Shown in pieces: positions 36,525 through 48,795 of a stretch of DNA of 64,000 bases. A program made the position numbers and the translations under genes. The number at the start of each line of letters is the position of its first letter. Positions within the stretch are counted from its first letter, which is position 1. The stretch spans positions 376,174,331 to 376,238,330 of the forward strand of contig OY856186.1 in the NCBI GenBank assembly GCA_963693315.1. Direction: 5' to 3'. The notes below the pieces were generated by a model. It ran no database searches. It had not been told where the DNA came from and saw only the letters and a list, made by a program, of their open reading frames with translations. The DNA comes from Diogma glabrata. Lineage: Eukaryota > Arthropoda > Insecta > Diptera > Cylindrotomidae.

Positions 36525-36971
36525 AAATAAAAATGAATGATATTTTTTTGAAAAGGAAATTATTTTTGTAATGATTGTTTGTTTATAAAGATATTCAAAT
36601 ATTCTAAATAATCCAAATCATACTATAATTAAATTAAAATTAATATTGTTAATAAATAAATTTTTGGGAAAGGATCATCGGAAACAGTGGTATATGTAAT
36701 TTGAACTTAAATTTTAATTTAGACATAAACGTTTTTACAGGCAACGATTTAATTATTTTCTTCTATCTTTTTCTCTAATTAAAAAGACAGTTTTCTTCAA
36801 ATTGCGACAACTTTCACTTATAAGTTATAACTATTTCATAATACGTAAGAACACGAACTGTCATTGTTACGAAAATTCTGCACGTCAAATATATAAAAAT
36901 TCTGCACATCTATTTTAGATGCAGATATGCATGCAGCACTGCGTGCAGACTTTCTGCACATGTATTTTGGG
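34696..36971. mobile_element. possible 2.3-kb element with inverted, hairpin-rich ends
   Basis: The left end CCAAATACATTTGCAGAA, then TCTGCATGCAG, is approximately mirrored at the right end (CCCAAAATACATGTGCAGAA on the minus strand, up to 36971). Both ends are dense in ATTCTGC/GCAGAAT hairpins. GCAGCGAAATTAGAA at 34722-34736 is perfectly mirrored at 34807-34821. No transposase and no clear target duplication were found. Confidence 0.4.
36489..36521 (+). repeat. 33-nt poly-A tract behind an AATAAA-like signal
   Basis: A run of 33 A follows CAAATAAATAAACTAAAAAT. Before it lies a GC-richer, mostly open 190-bp block (36239-36430). This looks like the tail of a retroposed transcript, whose source I do not recognise. 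Confidence 0.5.
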
Positions 36972-37072
36972 CATTACAGTCTACTTATTCTTATGTCGTG
37001 CTATTTTGAAAAAAAAAAATTGATCGGAGATCAAATAAATTAACTGTCAGATCAAATTAGCTGTCAGCTTGT

Positions 37073-37461
37073 GTTCTTTGGCAAAAAAAGATTGATTTTT
37101 ATTTTGATCTAGATCAAGTCTTAAAAATCTAGATTTTTTGGTAGATTTTACAAATACATTGAAATATTATTTTTAATTGTCAAATTTATGCAAAAAAAAC
37201 CGCCATTTTAATTATTATTATTATTTTGTTCAAAAATAATTTATTATTATTCAAATTTCTAATTAATAATAAAGTTATTACAAATAAAATGATAAAACGT
37301 AAAATCTATCATTTTCAAATGTAAACATAACCAAACATATCAAGTGACAGAACAAAAAGTCAAAACAATTTACTACTACATTTACAAAAGTAGATTGATT
37401 TATTTTATGCTGTTCGTTGGCAAGTAAATAAATCAATCTTTTTTCCATCAAGCTAAAGAAC
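37073..37461. mobile_element. MITE-like element with GTTCTTTRGC ends
   Basis: GTTCTTTGGCAAAAAAAGA at 37073 and, inverted, GTTCTTTAGCTTGATGG at 37461 both lead into AAAAGATTGATTT. The element is 389 bp and non-coding. A further inner inverted repeat (AGATTGATTTATT and its mirror) lies near the right end. No target duplication was established. Confidence 0.45.
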
Positions 37462-37604
37462 GCGACATTAAAATACTACTTTACACCTAAATAAGCCTGT
37501 TTTTCAACACCTTACTAAGTACTTATCATATCCTAAGAACTTAAAAAGTCCTATCAATTCTATCAATGTACAAAATTACATCTTATTTGAATCTTCAAAA
37601 ACTA

Positions 37605-38110
37605 TTTACGATTCCGATCTTATTTCACATCAAACCCGACAAACATATTTATACATGAAGATAGCGCTCGTATATTTAAGTTCTAAATTGGAAATGTATG
37701 AGTGTGATTTTGTTTGTAAAGGATGCGTCCATTTTTTCGCCATTTTTTTAATGATACAATTTAAAAGACCAAAATTCAGAAATCAAAAAATTTAAATATT
37801 TGAATTATGTGTTGAAAATAATACTAATTTTCCATAAATTTCTTAGTATTATGAAAAATTAAATCAAAATATCGATAAATCGATATGAAACAAGACAAAT
37901 AAAAAATATTAAAATAATATTATATTTTTTTTAAATCACTAAAATTAATTATTAAGAGGGCCTAATTGTTTAGCGAGATTATTTATATTAGATTAACTGA
38001 AAAATTTCTTTCGCACATAATTTTATATATCATTAAAATATTAAATTCAATTAAATACATATAAATTATTTCCTAAAATGTTAAATAAAACCAACCATGT
38101 TAAAATATAT
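37605..38110 (+). repeat. repeat family D, copy
   Basis: Core GTAAAGGATGCGTCCATTTT, TTCGCC, AATGATACAATTTAAAAG, then TTGAATTATGTG, GATAAATCGATATGAAAC, CACTAAAATTAATTATT, and ending CCTAAAATGTTAAATAAAAC plus CCATGTTAAAATATATA. It aligns almost base for base with the inverted copy at about 57000-57400. Non-coding. Confidence 0.75.
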
Positions 38111-39774
38111 AAAAATACATTTTATTTTTCTATATTCTTATATTTCTTGTTCTTTCTTGTTCTTTCTTTTCTTTTGTTTATTTTTATTATCGCATCAAAC
38201 AATTTTTTTTTCTTTTTGTTTTTTAATATTACGGAAAAGACCGAAAGAAATTTTTTTAACGTCTATTTAACACCTTAAATGGGATTTTTTCCGGTAAGTC
38301 AAATATTTTCATGGCCTCACTTGCTAAACAAACGCACATAAAAATATCCATCCTTATATCATGAAAAAAATATCAGACCTTTCCTTGAAATACTGGGATT
38401 GTGCAAAGGACATCCTGAAAAAAAATCAAAACCTGCGTAGCATCACATAAAAACAATGATATATATCTTTTAACTGAACCACCCTTAAGTGATTTAACCG
38501 GTAACGAGGCCTAGTTATAGAACAGTTACGGAAAATTCTGTATGCTTATTGTGTTGGTTTGTATTATCTTTCGTAAGACGCCAGCATTTCTTCGCCAAAA
38601 TGATAAATGCACGTGGCTGACCATCCCTTGGACACAAACCTGAATATCGTGGTAACGCAATTCATATTATGTGGGATGTGGAACGCCAATACCAACTAAA
38701 CAGGTCACCTTTGTTTACTTTCCCTGACTGCAAGAGATTAAAGCTACCACTTTAACCACTTTAACCACTATAAATTCCAGGTAACTTTAATAAAACATCA
38801 GTAGTAGGAGAGTGTCTGCGGAAATACCTATAATTGATCATAGACATATTTATTTTCCAGTAGAGACGATCACAGAAGAGGATCGCATTTACTGATATCC
38901 TTGACATAAGGATTGGGTACGTTTTTTGGTTTCTGGATGGAGAAATGAGAGACCAGAAGCTAAAGAGCAAATTAATGATCAGATCAGCTAGTCCGAAGTT
39001 TTAAAAGTTCATAAGTGGGCGTTATTTCAATGTGGAGGTCGTATCTATCGTTTTAATGTCGAATTGAAGTCTTCTCTATTTGAAAGAGCATCAAAAATCC
39101 CCACACCTAACTGAGCGTTGGCCATCTAAATTCTATAAGTAATGAATTAACCTGGTAGCTCAGAATGGCGCTTTAAGGGCTTCTTACTTGCACTTATAGT
39201 ACTGTGAGTCATAAAAGAGGGATTTTTAGTCATGAAAGCATTGAAAAATAATCTTTTTTAGCAAAATCGGATAAGTCGGATAAGCAAAAACGGATGGTCT
39301 AAGTCTAAGATTACTCAACAACACTGTGGCAGTTGATGGTCACTTGGCGGATATGAAATTTCCTTCCTCTAGTTAAAACCACTAAATTTAAGAACAGGAA
39401 ATATCATCATTCAATTTTCTTTTACTCATAGAGAATTCTTCTATTAACTCGGTTTGATTTATTAAATGAAACATAATTTCGCTCGACAGTGTAGGGTTAA
39501 TCTGCATTGTGTTACACAAATATTATTAATATTTTTGGTTTGTTTTTATAATTTACATGAATAAATTTGTGTGCTATTGTAAATCAACCTATATGTGTTA
39601 TATTGAGTAATAATGTTAAATTTTTTTCTTTGACCGCGCTGATCTTGTTTTACGGTATTGTGGACAATGATAAATATTACTGTCCGGTTTTCGAAATATA
39701 AACTAAAGCATTTCTTTTGGAAAAATTTGGTTTACAAGTTTTTTCCAATCGCGTCGAAAGTCGACAATTTTAAA
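38111..39774. other. no gene recognised; GC-richer patch 38500-39200
   Basis: The patch has higher G+C than its surroundings and may be an old transposon remnant, but no reading frame gives a motif I know. Confidence 0.4.
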
Positions 39775-40480
39775 AATAAAATATGGAGGGGCTGAAATCT
39801 CACAGCTCTGAGATATCAAGACTTCGGGCTAGGTAAAGGATTTTGATATAGTTTTCGGCAAAAAACTTTTATGAGGACATGGTTTTTAGTTTTGGGCAGC
39901 TATGTATATCAAACATAACTCTTTGTTAAAGTACATCTCTGTTTAAAAATTTATTACAAAACTAACACGAAACATCAATACGTTGCCGGAAAATTATAAT
40001 CAAAATTCCAAAAATTGTTAAATTAAATAAAATCAAACTTTTTCAAAATTCCAAAAATATTCCAAAAATTAGAATAAAATCAAATATTTAAATTTTTTCT
40101 AAATGCCAATAATATTTCAAACAAAAATTCAAACTTTTTCCAAAATTCTAAAAATATTGCAAAAATTATTACAAAATCAAAAATTGAAAATTTTTTCAAA
40201 ATTCCAAAAATTATAATAATATTAAAAATTAAAAATTTTTCAAAATTCTAAAAATATTCCAAAATCAAAAATTAAAACTATTGCCGAAATTCTAAAAATA
40301 TTGCAAAAATTATTACAAAATCAAAAATACAAACATTTTCAAAATTCCAAAAATATTTCAAAAACTATAACAAATTCAAAAATTTCTTTGTCCAATTTCA
40401 TTTTAAATTACATTTACGTCATAAAAACAGCTACATTTTTTTCCCAAAAAATTGGCTAAAAAGTTAAATGATATCATTTA

Positions 40481-40817
40481 TTGACACATTTGACATTATT
40501 TTTTGATAAACTTATAATGCCATAATTCTCTATAATAATAATAAAATATCATGTCATACGAACTATTAATTTTATTTTTTTCTAAATAAATAGGGTAAAA
40601 AATAAATAAAAACCCTTTTTTGACCACTTGTCAACATTTTTTGACAAACTTATAATGCCATAATTCTTAATAATAATAATAAAATTTCATTTCAAAGAAA
40701 CAATTTTATTTTTTTTCAAAAAATTGGATAAAAAACTAAATAAAAATCTTTTGACACATTTGACAACATTTTTTTGAAAAACTTATAATGCCATAATTCT
40801 CAATAATAATAATAAAA
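40481..40817 (+). repeat. tandem ~133-bp units inside the left arm
   Basis: About 2.5 units, each with TTGACA, ACTTATAATGCCATAATTCT, AATAATAATAAAA and a T-rich stretch followed by AAAAATTGG. The unit recurs inverted in the right arm and in the 58.9-60.2 kb element. Confidence 0.75.
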
Positions 40818-40868
40818 ATATGGAGGGGCTGAAATCTCACAGCTCTGTGATATCAAGACTTCGGTCTG
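40818..40868 (+). repeat. third copy of the family B terminus at the palindrome centre
   Basis: ATATGGAGGGGCTGAAATCT and the following 30 bases repeat the outer end in the plus direction. Then the sequence switches directly to the inverted arm. The centre therefore carries an element start rather than a simple spacer. Confidence 0.85.
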
Positions 40869-41772
40869 GGTTAAGGATTTGAAAGATTTTTAGAAAGATT
40901 TAGAAAGATTTTTCTTTATTTTTTTACCCAATTTTTTGGAAAAAAATAAAATTGTTTGTTTGAAATGAAATTTTATTATTATTATTGAGAATTATGGCAT
41001 TATAAGATTGTCAAAAAAATAATGTCAAGTGTGTTAAAAAATGATTTCGTTTATTTTTTTAGACAATTTTTTGGAAAAAAAAATATCGCTGTTTTTATGA
41101 CGTAAATGTAATTGAAAATGAAATTGGACATGGAAATTTTTGAATTTGTTATAGTTTTTGAAATATTTTTGAAATTTTGAAAAAGTTTGTATTTTTGATT
41201 TTGTAATAATTTTTGCAATATTTTTAGAATTTCGGAAAAGTTTAAATTATTGATTTTGTATTAATTTTTGGAGCATTTTTAGAATTTTGAAAAATTTTTA
41301 ATTTTTGATTCTATTATAATTTTTGGAATTTTGAAAAATATTTTAATTTATGATTTTGTAATAATTTTTGCAATATTCTTAGAATTTTGGAAAAGTTTGA
41401 ATTTTTAAGAATTTTTGGAATCTTATCGGAATTTAGAAAAAATTTAAATTTTTGATTTTATTCTAATTTTTGGAATATTTTTGGAATTTTGAAAAAGTTT
41501 GATTTTATTTAATTTAACAATATTTTTGTAATTTTGATTATAATTTTCCGGCAACGTATTGATGTTTCGTGTTAGTTTTGTAATAAGTTTTTAAACAGAT
41601 ATAAAAAATACTTGTACTTTAACCAAGAATTATGTTTGATATATATCGCTGCCCAAAACTAAAAACCATGTCCTCGTGAAAGTTTTTGCCGAAAACTATA
41701 TCAAAATCCTTTACCCAGACCGAAGTCTTGATATCTCAGAGCTGTGAGATTTCAGCCCCTCTATATTTTATT

Positions 41773-41905
41773 GTTATTTTTTGTTATTGAGGTTAGTGAT
41801 TGTTATTGTAGTTAGTGAAATTATTATTGTAGTTATTTGTTATTGTTGTTATTTGTTATTGTGGTTATCGTAGTTATTTGTTATTGTAGTTAGTGAAAGT
41901 ATTTA
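41773..41905 (+). repeat. imperfect GTTATT(T/G)-rich short tandem repeat
   Basis: Repeated GTTATTG, TAGTTATTTGTTATT and TTAGTGA blocks directly beside the palindrome. Confidence 0.6.
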
Positions 41906-42479
41906 TTGTTTTTTAGTGATAATCCAATTATTTTTGCCAATTTTTTTCATTGGCTAGTAAAATTGTAGCACTCCTTTTAGTCTTCTTTTAATACATGTTA
42001 AAATTATAAAGTCTAGATGTGTGTTCGCCATCTGACCTAATTACTAGCAAGTTTGTGTTAGTCTAATTATCAGTGGTGAAGCGTCGGTAGACAGTGTCTA
42101 CCCAAACACAATATAAATATGAAACTTTGTTTTTATATTGTTCGCATATTGTCAACTTAATACTATTTTGTCAAATATTAAAATAAAATCATTAAGTTTT
42201 AATACAATAATTAGAACAAAAACAATCCAGCTGTTTCTGAAACTTCAATACAAACGTTTCCAAACAAACAAACAAAACTCTTTTTCTCACACTAGGTAGA
42301 CGTTTCAAAATATGACTACTTATTCTACAGTAATAAACAATAGCCACAACAACGAATTTTCAATGTTTGTTCGTTCTTAGATAGACAGTTTTGTTGATGT
42401 CTATTTCTATTTTGTTTCTTGAGTAATTTTTTGTGTGATTCCAGATTCCACGACTTCTGAATAACAGGAACAGTGGGAA

Positions 42480-42975
42480 AATAAATTTCAACTTTTGAAT
42501 ATGTTATAATTTTTGTAATATTTTTGGAATTTTGAAATTTAAATCTTTGTTTTTGTATCAATTTTTGGAATATATTTAGAATTTTGAGAAAAGTTTCAAT
42601 CTTTGATTTTGTTATAATTTTAGCAATATTTTTGCAATTTTGAAAAAAGTTTCAATTTTGTAATAGTTTTTGGAATATTTTTAAGATTGGTTAAAAGAGG
42701 TTAAATTTTTGATTTTATTATAATTTTTGGAATTTTGAAAAAAGTTTGTGTTATAATTTTTGCAATATTATAAGAATTGTAGAAAAGTTTGAATTTTTGA
42801 TTTTGTTATATTTGTTGCATTATTTTTGGAATTTTGAAAAAGTTTAAATTTTAGATTTTATTAAAATTTTTGGAATATTTTTAGAATTTTGAAAAAGTTG
42901 TACTTATACTTGTATTTTTACAAAGAGTTTTATGTTTAATATCCACCGCTGCTCAAAACTAAAAACAATGTTTTT
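42480..42975 (-). repeat. degenerate half-arm of repeat family B
   Basis: The same TTTTTGGAATATTTTTAGAA-type succession and a terminal ACCGCTGCTCAAAACTAAAA correspond to the right arm of the palindrome. The GGAGGGGCTG end itself is missing. Confidence 0.6.
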
Positions 42976-43304
42976 GCTAATCTCTTCTTACAATATCCTA
43001 CATATTTTACCAAATAATGATAAAAATGAGCTTTCAATAATATACAATGATAAAATCAAGTGATTGGATGACTTGGGTGACTTAATTTGGATAATACCCT
43101 TATAGTAGCAACTACCAATACCTACTTTTGTTGATACCACGGTTGACTTAACCTGGGGGAGATGACCAGCTAATTGTCCAGGGAATGAAGAGGGGATCCG
43201 TTACCATCATCGGGTGAGTCACTTATATTTATTATAATACAAGTTCGAGTATTTTGTCTGGGTTTAACTTAATGACTCAAACATTTTTTTTTTGATAATG
43301 AGAT

Positions 43305-43565
43305 GTTCGTGACGGTCGCAGCTTCCTTGACGTTGAGGGCCGCCAGGGTCTCCTATTTTGCTCTTTTCTCCTTTTGTCCGAACTGTTTGATATTCGAAAT
43401 GCGCACACACCAGTAATTTGTACTGGGGCGGCAGGTATCATCCCCTAACCCATATTCTGCAGCTAGCTTAGGGTTGCTAACCTCACTAGGTGCACGGCCT
43501 GCCCGTACGGTTCTATTGGTTTTCCGATAGATGCAGTTCTCCATTACAATTTCCATAAACATACC
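43305..43565 (-). repeat. repeat family C, inverted copy
   Basis: On the minus strand GTAATGGAGAACTG, then GCCGTGCACCTAGTGAGGTT, GTGTGTGCGCATTTCGAATA, AAAGGAGAAAAGAGC and CCGTCACGAACATC correspond in order to 60555-60820. The minus frame 43353-43568 is open for 71 codons (TVRAGRAPSEVSNPKLAAEY), but the other copy does not keep it. It may be part of a LINE; class unknown. Confidence 0.6.
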
Positions 43566-44193
43566 CAAAACTCAATTTTAGCTATTTTCATAATAAATTC
43601 CGCAAGAATGTTTGAAAATATTTATTCTATATTGGAAATTTTCCATAAACTTCCTACAAACCTAACTTCAGCATAAAATCCATTATTTCATCGTCACATG
43701 AAATAAATAAAACAATGTCTTGATACCATGTGTATCAAAATTTTCCATTAACCACCCAAAACCCAATTTCAGCTATTTCTACGAATTCAAAGCAAACATG
43801 CTAAGCAACAATGTCTAAAATAATAAACCACTCTAAGCCCAATTTGAATAATATTCACCAATAAGCAAATTCCAAAAGAAAATTCTTAAAACTCGTTAAA
43901 CGATATTTCCTCCAAAATTACATCAAACACAAAAATTCGTGTAACCTTGTATCAAAAACCCAATGTCAATCAAAAATATTCACAAACCAAATAAAACCGA
44001 TTCCAATTAATTTCCAATGTAATACGGAAATTACGAAATTTGATAATCGAAGACACTAAAAATTAACACATATATAATAAAATAATTCTGTTTACATGAT
44101 TTTCAACTAAGCAACAATTACATTTTTTTTATAAAAAATAGAAATGTGTAATTAAATTATAAGTTTTTGATTGGCCAACAAAATTTAGAAGTT

Positions 44194-44757
44194 TATAATA
44201 AAACCCAGAAGAAATTCAACAAAAGTGTCAGTCAGTTTAATTTAAAACAATCCGGTCGACGCGAAAAGTTTTGGTTACCCGTGAATCCACCAATAACAAA
44301 GTGTTTTCAAAGAAAAATTTAATAATTTGTGTTTAAAAAAATTATAATTTTCCAAAGGAAAATTTGTGTTATCTAAGAAAAATTTGTGTTTTCAAAGAAA
44401 AATTTAATAATTTGTATTTAGAAAAAGTTATAATTTTCCAAAGGAAAATTTGTGTTATCCAAGAAAAATTTGTGTTTTCAAAGAAAAATTTGTATTTAGT
44501 AAAATAGATTACATCTAAAAAAAAGATTCGTGTTTAAATAAAATTCAAGCTATTCTAAAGAAAGACTTTAAAATAATCAAATAAAAAATTGTGTTCAATA
44601 TTACCAAAACATTATTGTTCTAAAATAAGGTAAAATAAGGTTCTTGAAAAGATTTTCTTTCCAAGACAAATAAAGTCAAAAAATTTAATTGAAATAATAT
44701 CTGAGTTAACTATTTACAAGTAAAATTGAGACTGAAACTTCGAAACCAACATCAGGT
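44194..44757 (+). promoter_or_regulatory. possible plus-strand promoter and 5' exon
   Basis: TATAATAAAA at 44194, an insect-type initiator TCAGTC with A at 44230, and a strong donor CAG|GTAAGT with GT near 44757. The intervening 0.5 kb has no ATG-led long frame. The TATA-to-initiator distance (36 bp) is slightly long. It could be the leader of an unseen gene or of a decayed LTR element; only suggestive. Confidence 0.25.
44308..44478 (+). repeat. two tandem 85-86-bp units
   Basis: Units start CAAAGAAAAATTTAATAATT and contain TTATAATTTTCCAAAGGAAA. A third, truncated start follows at 44479. Confidence 0.9.
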
Positions 44758-44759
44758 AA

Positions 44760-47700
44760 GTCGTTATAGAAATTTATAGAATCCAAAAAAGTAGGGTTAT
44801 ATAGTAAGGGTTAAAGGAAGCAAAACCTCTACACATCTAACCCATTACAAAACTCGAAATTAGGAATTAATAAGTTAAGTTGGGTCTGGACCGCTCAGAC
44901 TGCAGACTAATGGTGAGACTACACTTTACGGGCTACCTAGTATGTGAAAATCAGATATATCTGAATTATACTGAATCATTCAAAGTATTATCCACTGATA
45001 TCAGCAAATCAAAGAGATAACTGCAGGGTTGTGTGTGCCATCACTGGCACTTACTTTTTCGAAATATGAGCGTAGGCTGAGGATTTTTTAATATGAAAAA
45101 TAGGAGAAGGCACACTCTGCGTTTGTGCTGTTGAGGTATATTTTATTCTTTAGTTTAGACCTGCGTACACTATATATGATATGACAGACTTTCTCAGCTA
45201 GTCCTGTAAGATGTCTTCCCTAGCCTTAACAATCCGAACTACATACATATGATTACTCCTTATCTCAACAAAACCAATTTCATCAACCCTAATTTTTTCA
45301 CAAAAATTTCAATCTACATAAATAATAAAATTTCAAACACGTCTTAACGTTCTCATGTTCAATTCAAAAAATTTCTTTTAATCTAATTAAAATTAAAATA
45401 TTAACAAAATCATTTACAATTTAATCAAAACAACCAAACGCATAACAAATACTATAAATTGGTCCCAATACAAATGTTGATAGTCATGAATAGAATAAAA
45501 ATATCATTATATTGATAATATCCCATCCCTGAGGATGAATTAACCAAAATTAATGTTTTAATAAATTTTTATCAGAAATGAAAAATGTGTAAGAAAAACT
45601 TTTTTATATTATTCGTAAAATCCGAAGAAAGTTTATAATATATATTTACAAAAATAACTTTCGGGATAATATTTATGCTTATGATATCTTAAGAAATATT
45701 AAAGATTAATTTTCAAACAAAATCCATTCCGGGAAAATTAAAATTGATTAATGTTATATGATAATGATTTTGTTTTGGTTTTGTTTTTATGTTTTTCAAC
45801 GATTTTATGAGGATTATGAGAAAAATTCATTATGTTCGTACGATTTTATGGATATTTTTCCTTCGAAATTAGGTCGATAGGGGTGGAAACAGATGATGCA
45901 TTAATCCTTTGATCCGTGGAAAAACAACACAACTTTTTTAGGTCATCAAAACTATGCAATTTTTCTAAAATTAATTGACGTAAGTATGTAAACTTAGATA
46001 TTTTCTTTGGCTGAATTTTTTTTTTCAATTTTTTGAACCAGTATTTTCAATTCAAATAATTAAACGAACAAACTGTAATGTTTCATATTATTGCAAAATA
46101 GATTACTCGTATTTTCTATAGCAAACACAGTTCATAGAAAGCTTCCTATCACGCATTTAATCGTGAATATCGATTTCACCCAATAATTTTTAGAACTTGG
46201 TACAAGCATCAAGTCAAGTCCAAGTCCATTTGTTGTACAAATTTTGATTTGCATCAAATTTTTACAGTGGAAGAGAGAATAAAAAAAAACGTTTCGTATA
46301 GAAAAAAACAATGTAGCTCTAAGTGTATTCATGATATTTTTAATATTACATGAAGTCACAAAGAATATTACATGAAGTCATGAAGAATCAAAATCATCTA
46401 GATAACTCGCTATCCTGTTTCAGTCTTACCTATTAACTTGAAAATAAAAAAAAACCTTGTAACCCAGTACCGCCGTAAATCAATTTTTTATTTTATTCTC
46501 AATAGCAAAAAGTGGGGCATACAAATATCATAAAACTGTCGTCAAAGTATCCAATGAAAATGAGTTTGCGGTTGTTCGAGATTTATTAAATGCAAAAAAC
46601 AACTTTTTGATTTTTGTTTTGGTGTATGTGTTGATTTTTGTTGATATGATATAAAGAGCGCGAAAATAGATTTTTTTTGGTAGGGGAAGAATGGTTATGT
46701 TATTTTTTCTGTTTTCTTTCTTCATCCCGATTAACTAAAAGCGCATTTTGAGATTACGTTATGGAAATGTTGAATAATTGTTGTACGGATCAAGATATAT
46801 TTAAAGAGCAACAAATATAGAAAATTCTCGCTAATAAAACCCCAATTGTTAAAAAAAATTGTTTAATAAATGGTTTGGTGAATAAAAGGTAAATAATAAT
46901 GAAAAAATAAAATAATTTCAATTACATTAACGTGAAAATATTATGCAAAATAGCTACGGTGTTCGCGTCATTTTTCGTCGTTACATGTTCAATGCAAACA
47001 TTCATAAATCTAATTTAAATCAACCAGTAACTAATTAAATAAGTGTTACTGCGGAGCTCCAGAAAATAACTAAATATTGGCGTGTGGATGAATTCGATCA
47101 GACCATGAGGGATATATTCCAAATTGATAACTATAATTTAATTTTATGGACAACATAAACTGAACAATCTGTTAAGTTTAATGAAAGAAATATAAGTGCG
47201 ATACAGGATAATCCTGGGAAAAAAACTATAGCTATGGCAGTTTTTGATATTGTGTAACGACGGTTTGGTTCGATTCTTGCCAGAAAATAAGAATCAAAAC
47301 TTTATACAAATCAACATCATAAAAACAATTCATTATCTTATAATTCATGTCAACAAACACAAAAACATTTATGTGTGCTACAGGTCAATCGAGCAATGTT
47401 TTACATTTTCTCAGTTAATTGCTTTGTTGCGTCACACAAGCTGTAATTCAAATTTTTATCTACATAAATTTTAAATTTTGGTAATGTTACGATTAATCAT
47501 CTAATATTTATATGATAATTATCCGGTTGTTCAAATTTATAAGGACTAGAATGGTGGTCTGTAGTTATAGATGTGAATATTTTCTCGTTTGACTAAAATT
47601 TTATATTAAGATGATATCGGGAAATGGTAAATTAAATGATTTGTGTGTAACCAATGCATATAAAAAAAGAAACAAAATATTGGAAATGCTCGCTATAAAA

Positions 47701-48795
47701 CAACGATGCTCAATTTGTTCGGGGATTTTACGTAAATTTAAATCAAAAAGAAAACATTGTTTTGTTTGCATAAATTTGAAAATTACAAAAAGGACCAAGA
47801 AAATATGAATAAGATATTAAAGTGAATCCAGAATTGATATAAATTCAAATAATCTAAAATTTTCTTTTATTTTTTTTTTGGTTAAATTCTCAATCAAGTG
47901 TCGTGTAGTGTTAATTATAATACTAATTTTATTCATATAATTTGGCTTCATTAAATTTTAATAAGTGAATCGAAGGAAAAGGAAGTTATTGGTTTGTTTT
48001 TTCATTCGATGAAATTCGGTAAAAACGTCATTAAGGTTTAAACTAATTATTGTGATTCGAAAAAAAATTGTACTATAACGGGTATAAGTGCTGGACTATT
48101 TAATTGGAAAAATATCAGGTTAGCATTCACGAATTGCGGTAGATTTAAACAGTTATTTTGCTTTCTAATTATAAAGGAACTATGTTAAGCCTGACTTTCG
48201 AGTATGGTTTTTTTCTTTTGTTATAGCAATCATACCTGTTTTTCTATATAATACCCAAAAATTAGTAGGCAATCGTAAGATCGGTCTTCCATTAAACCTT
48301 CGGACGTATAAAATGAAAAATTAATTATTTATCGTTATGTGCGTAAAACTTCCACTTGGTGACATTAGTTGTGGATTATGGTAAGATGTTAAATTAATGT
48401 TGGGTTATGGTTATATAAGTAAATTAGTTTAAGTTGCAAATAAAAAAAAAAAGAATAGTTGTTATGTTTGTCTTAGGGCTAACTACGGTTACGAATTCTG
48501 ACATTGTTTAAAAAAAAAGAAAATAATGTTAAATTTTTATGTACATTTGGCGCAACGATTGAGTTATTCTTATTATTACTATTCAACATTGTTATTTATC
48601 ACTGGTATTATTATTTGTTTGATCAATCTTATGCAACAATCGTAGGAACCGAAGATGCAACATTAGTTGTGAAAATTGGTAATACTATTGGTTTTATTAG
48701 TATTGTGCTACAATCGCCCAATCCAGAGGTTTAACATTATTTGTGTTATTGAGGGAAATAGATCTAATCTTTAGTATGATCGGCTGAATCAACGT
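44760..48795. other. 4 kb of AT-rich intron, no gene seen
   Basis: Short frames only (for example 47611-47808 plus), without motifs. Confidence 0.5.

Larger units (their letters stand above)
39775..41772. mobile_element. 2-kb foldback palindrome (repeat family B)
   Basis: Both ends read AATAAAATAT(G/A)GAGGGGCTG inward, then AAATCTCACAGCTCTGAGAT, CAAGACTTCGG, TTTTGATATAGTTTTCGG, TTTTTAGTTTTGGGCAGC and ACGTTGCCGGAAAATTATAA. The right arm repeats the left in reverse order on the other strand for about 0.9-1 kb. The inner parts of each arm are AT-rich, with many AATTCCAAAAAT-type units. No open frame of note. It is an inverted duplication or a long-TIR foldback element. Related sequence lies at 42480-42975 and 58850-60250. 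Confidence 0.85.

Noticed and set aside
47255..47290. GGTTCGATTC, resembling a Pol III B box
   Set aside because: No A box at proper distance and no cloverleaf; not called as a tRNA or SINE.
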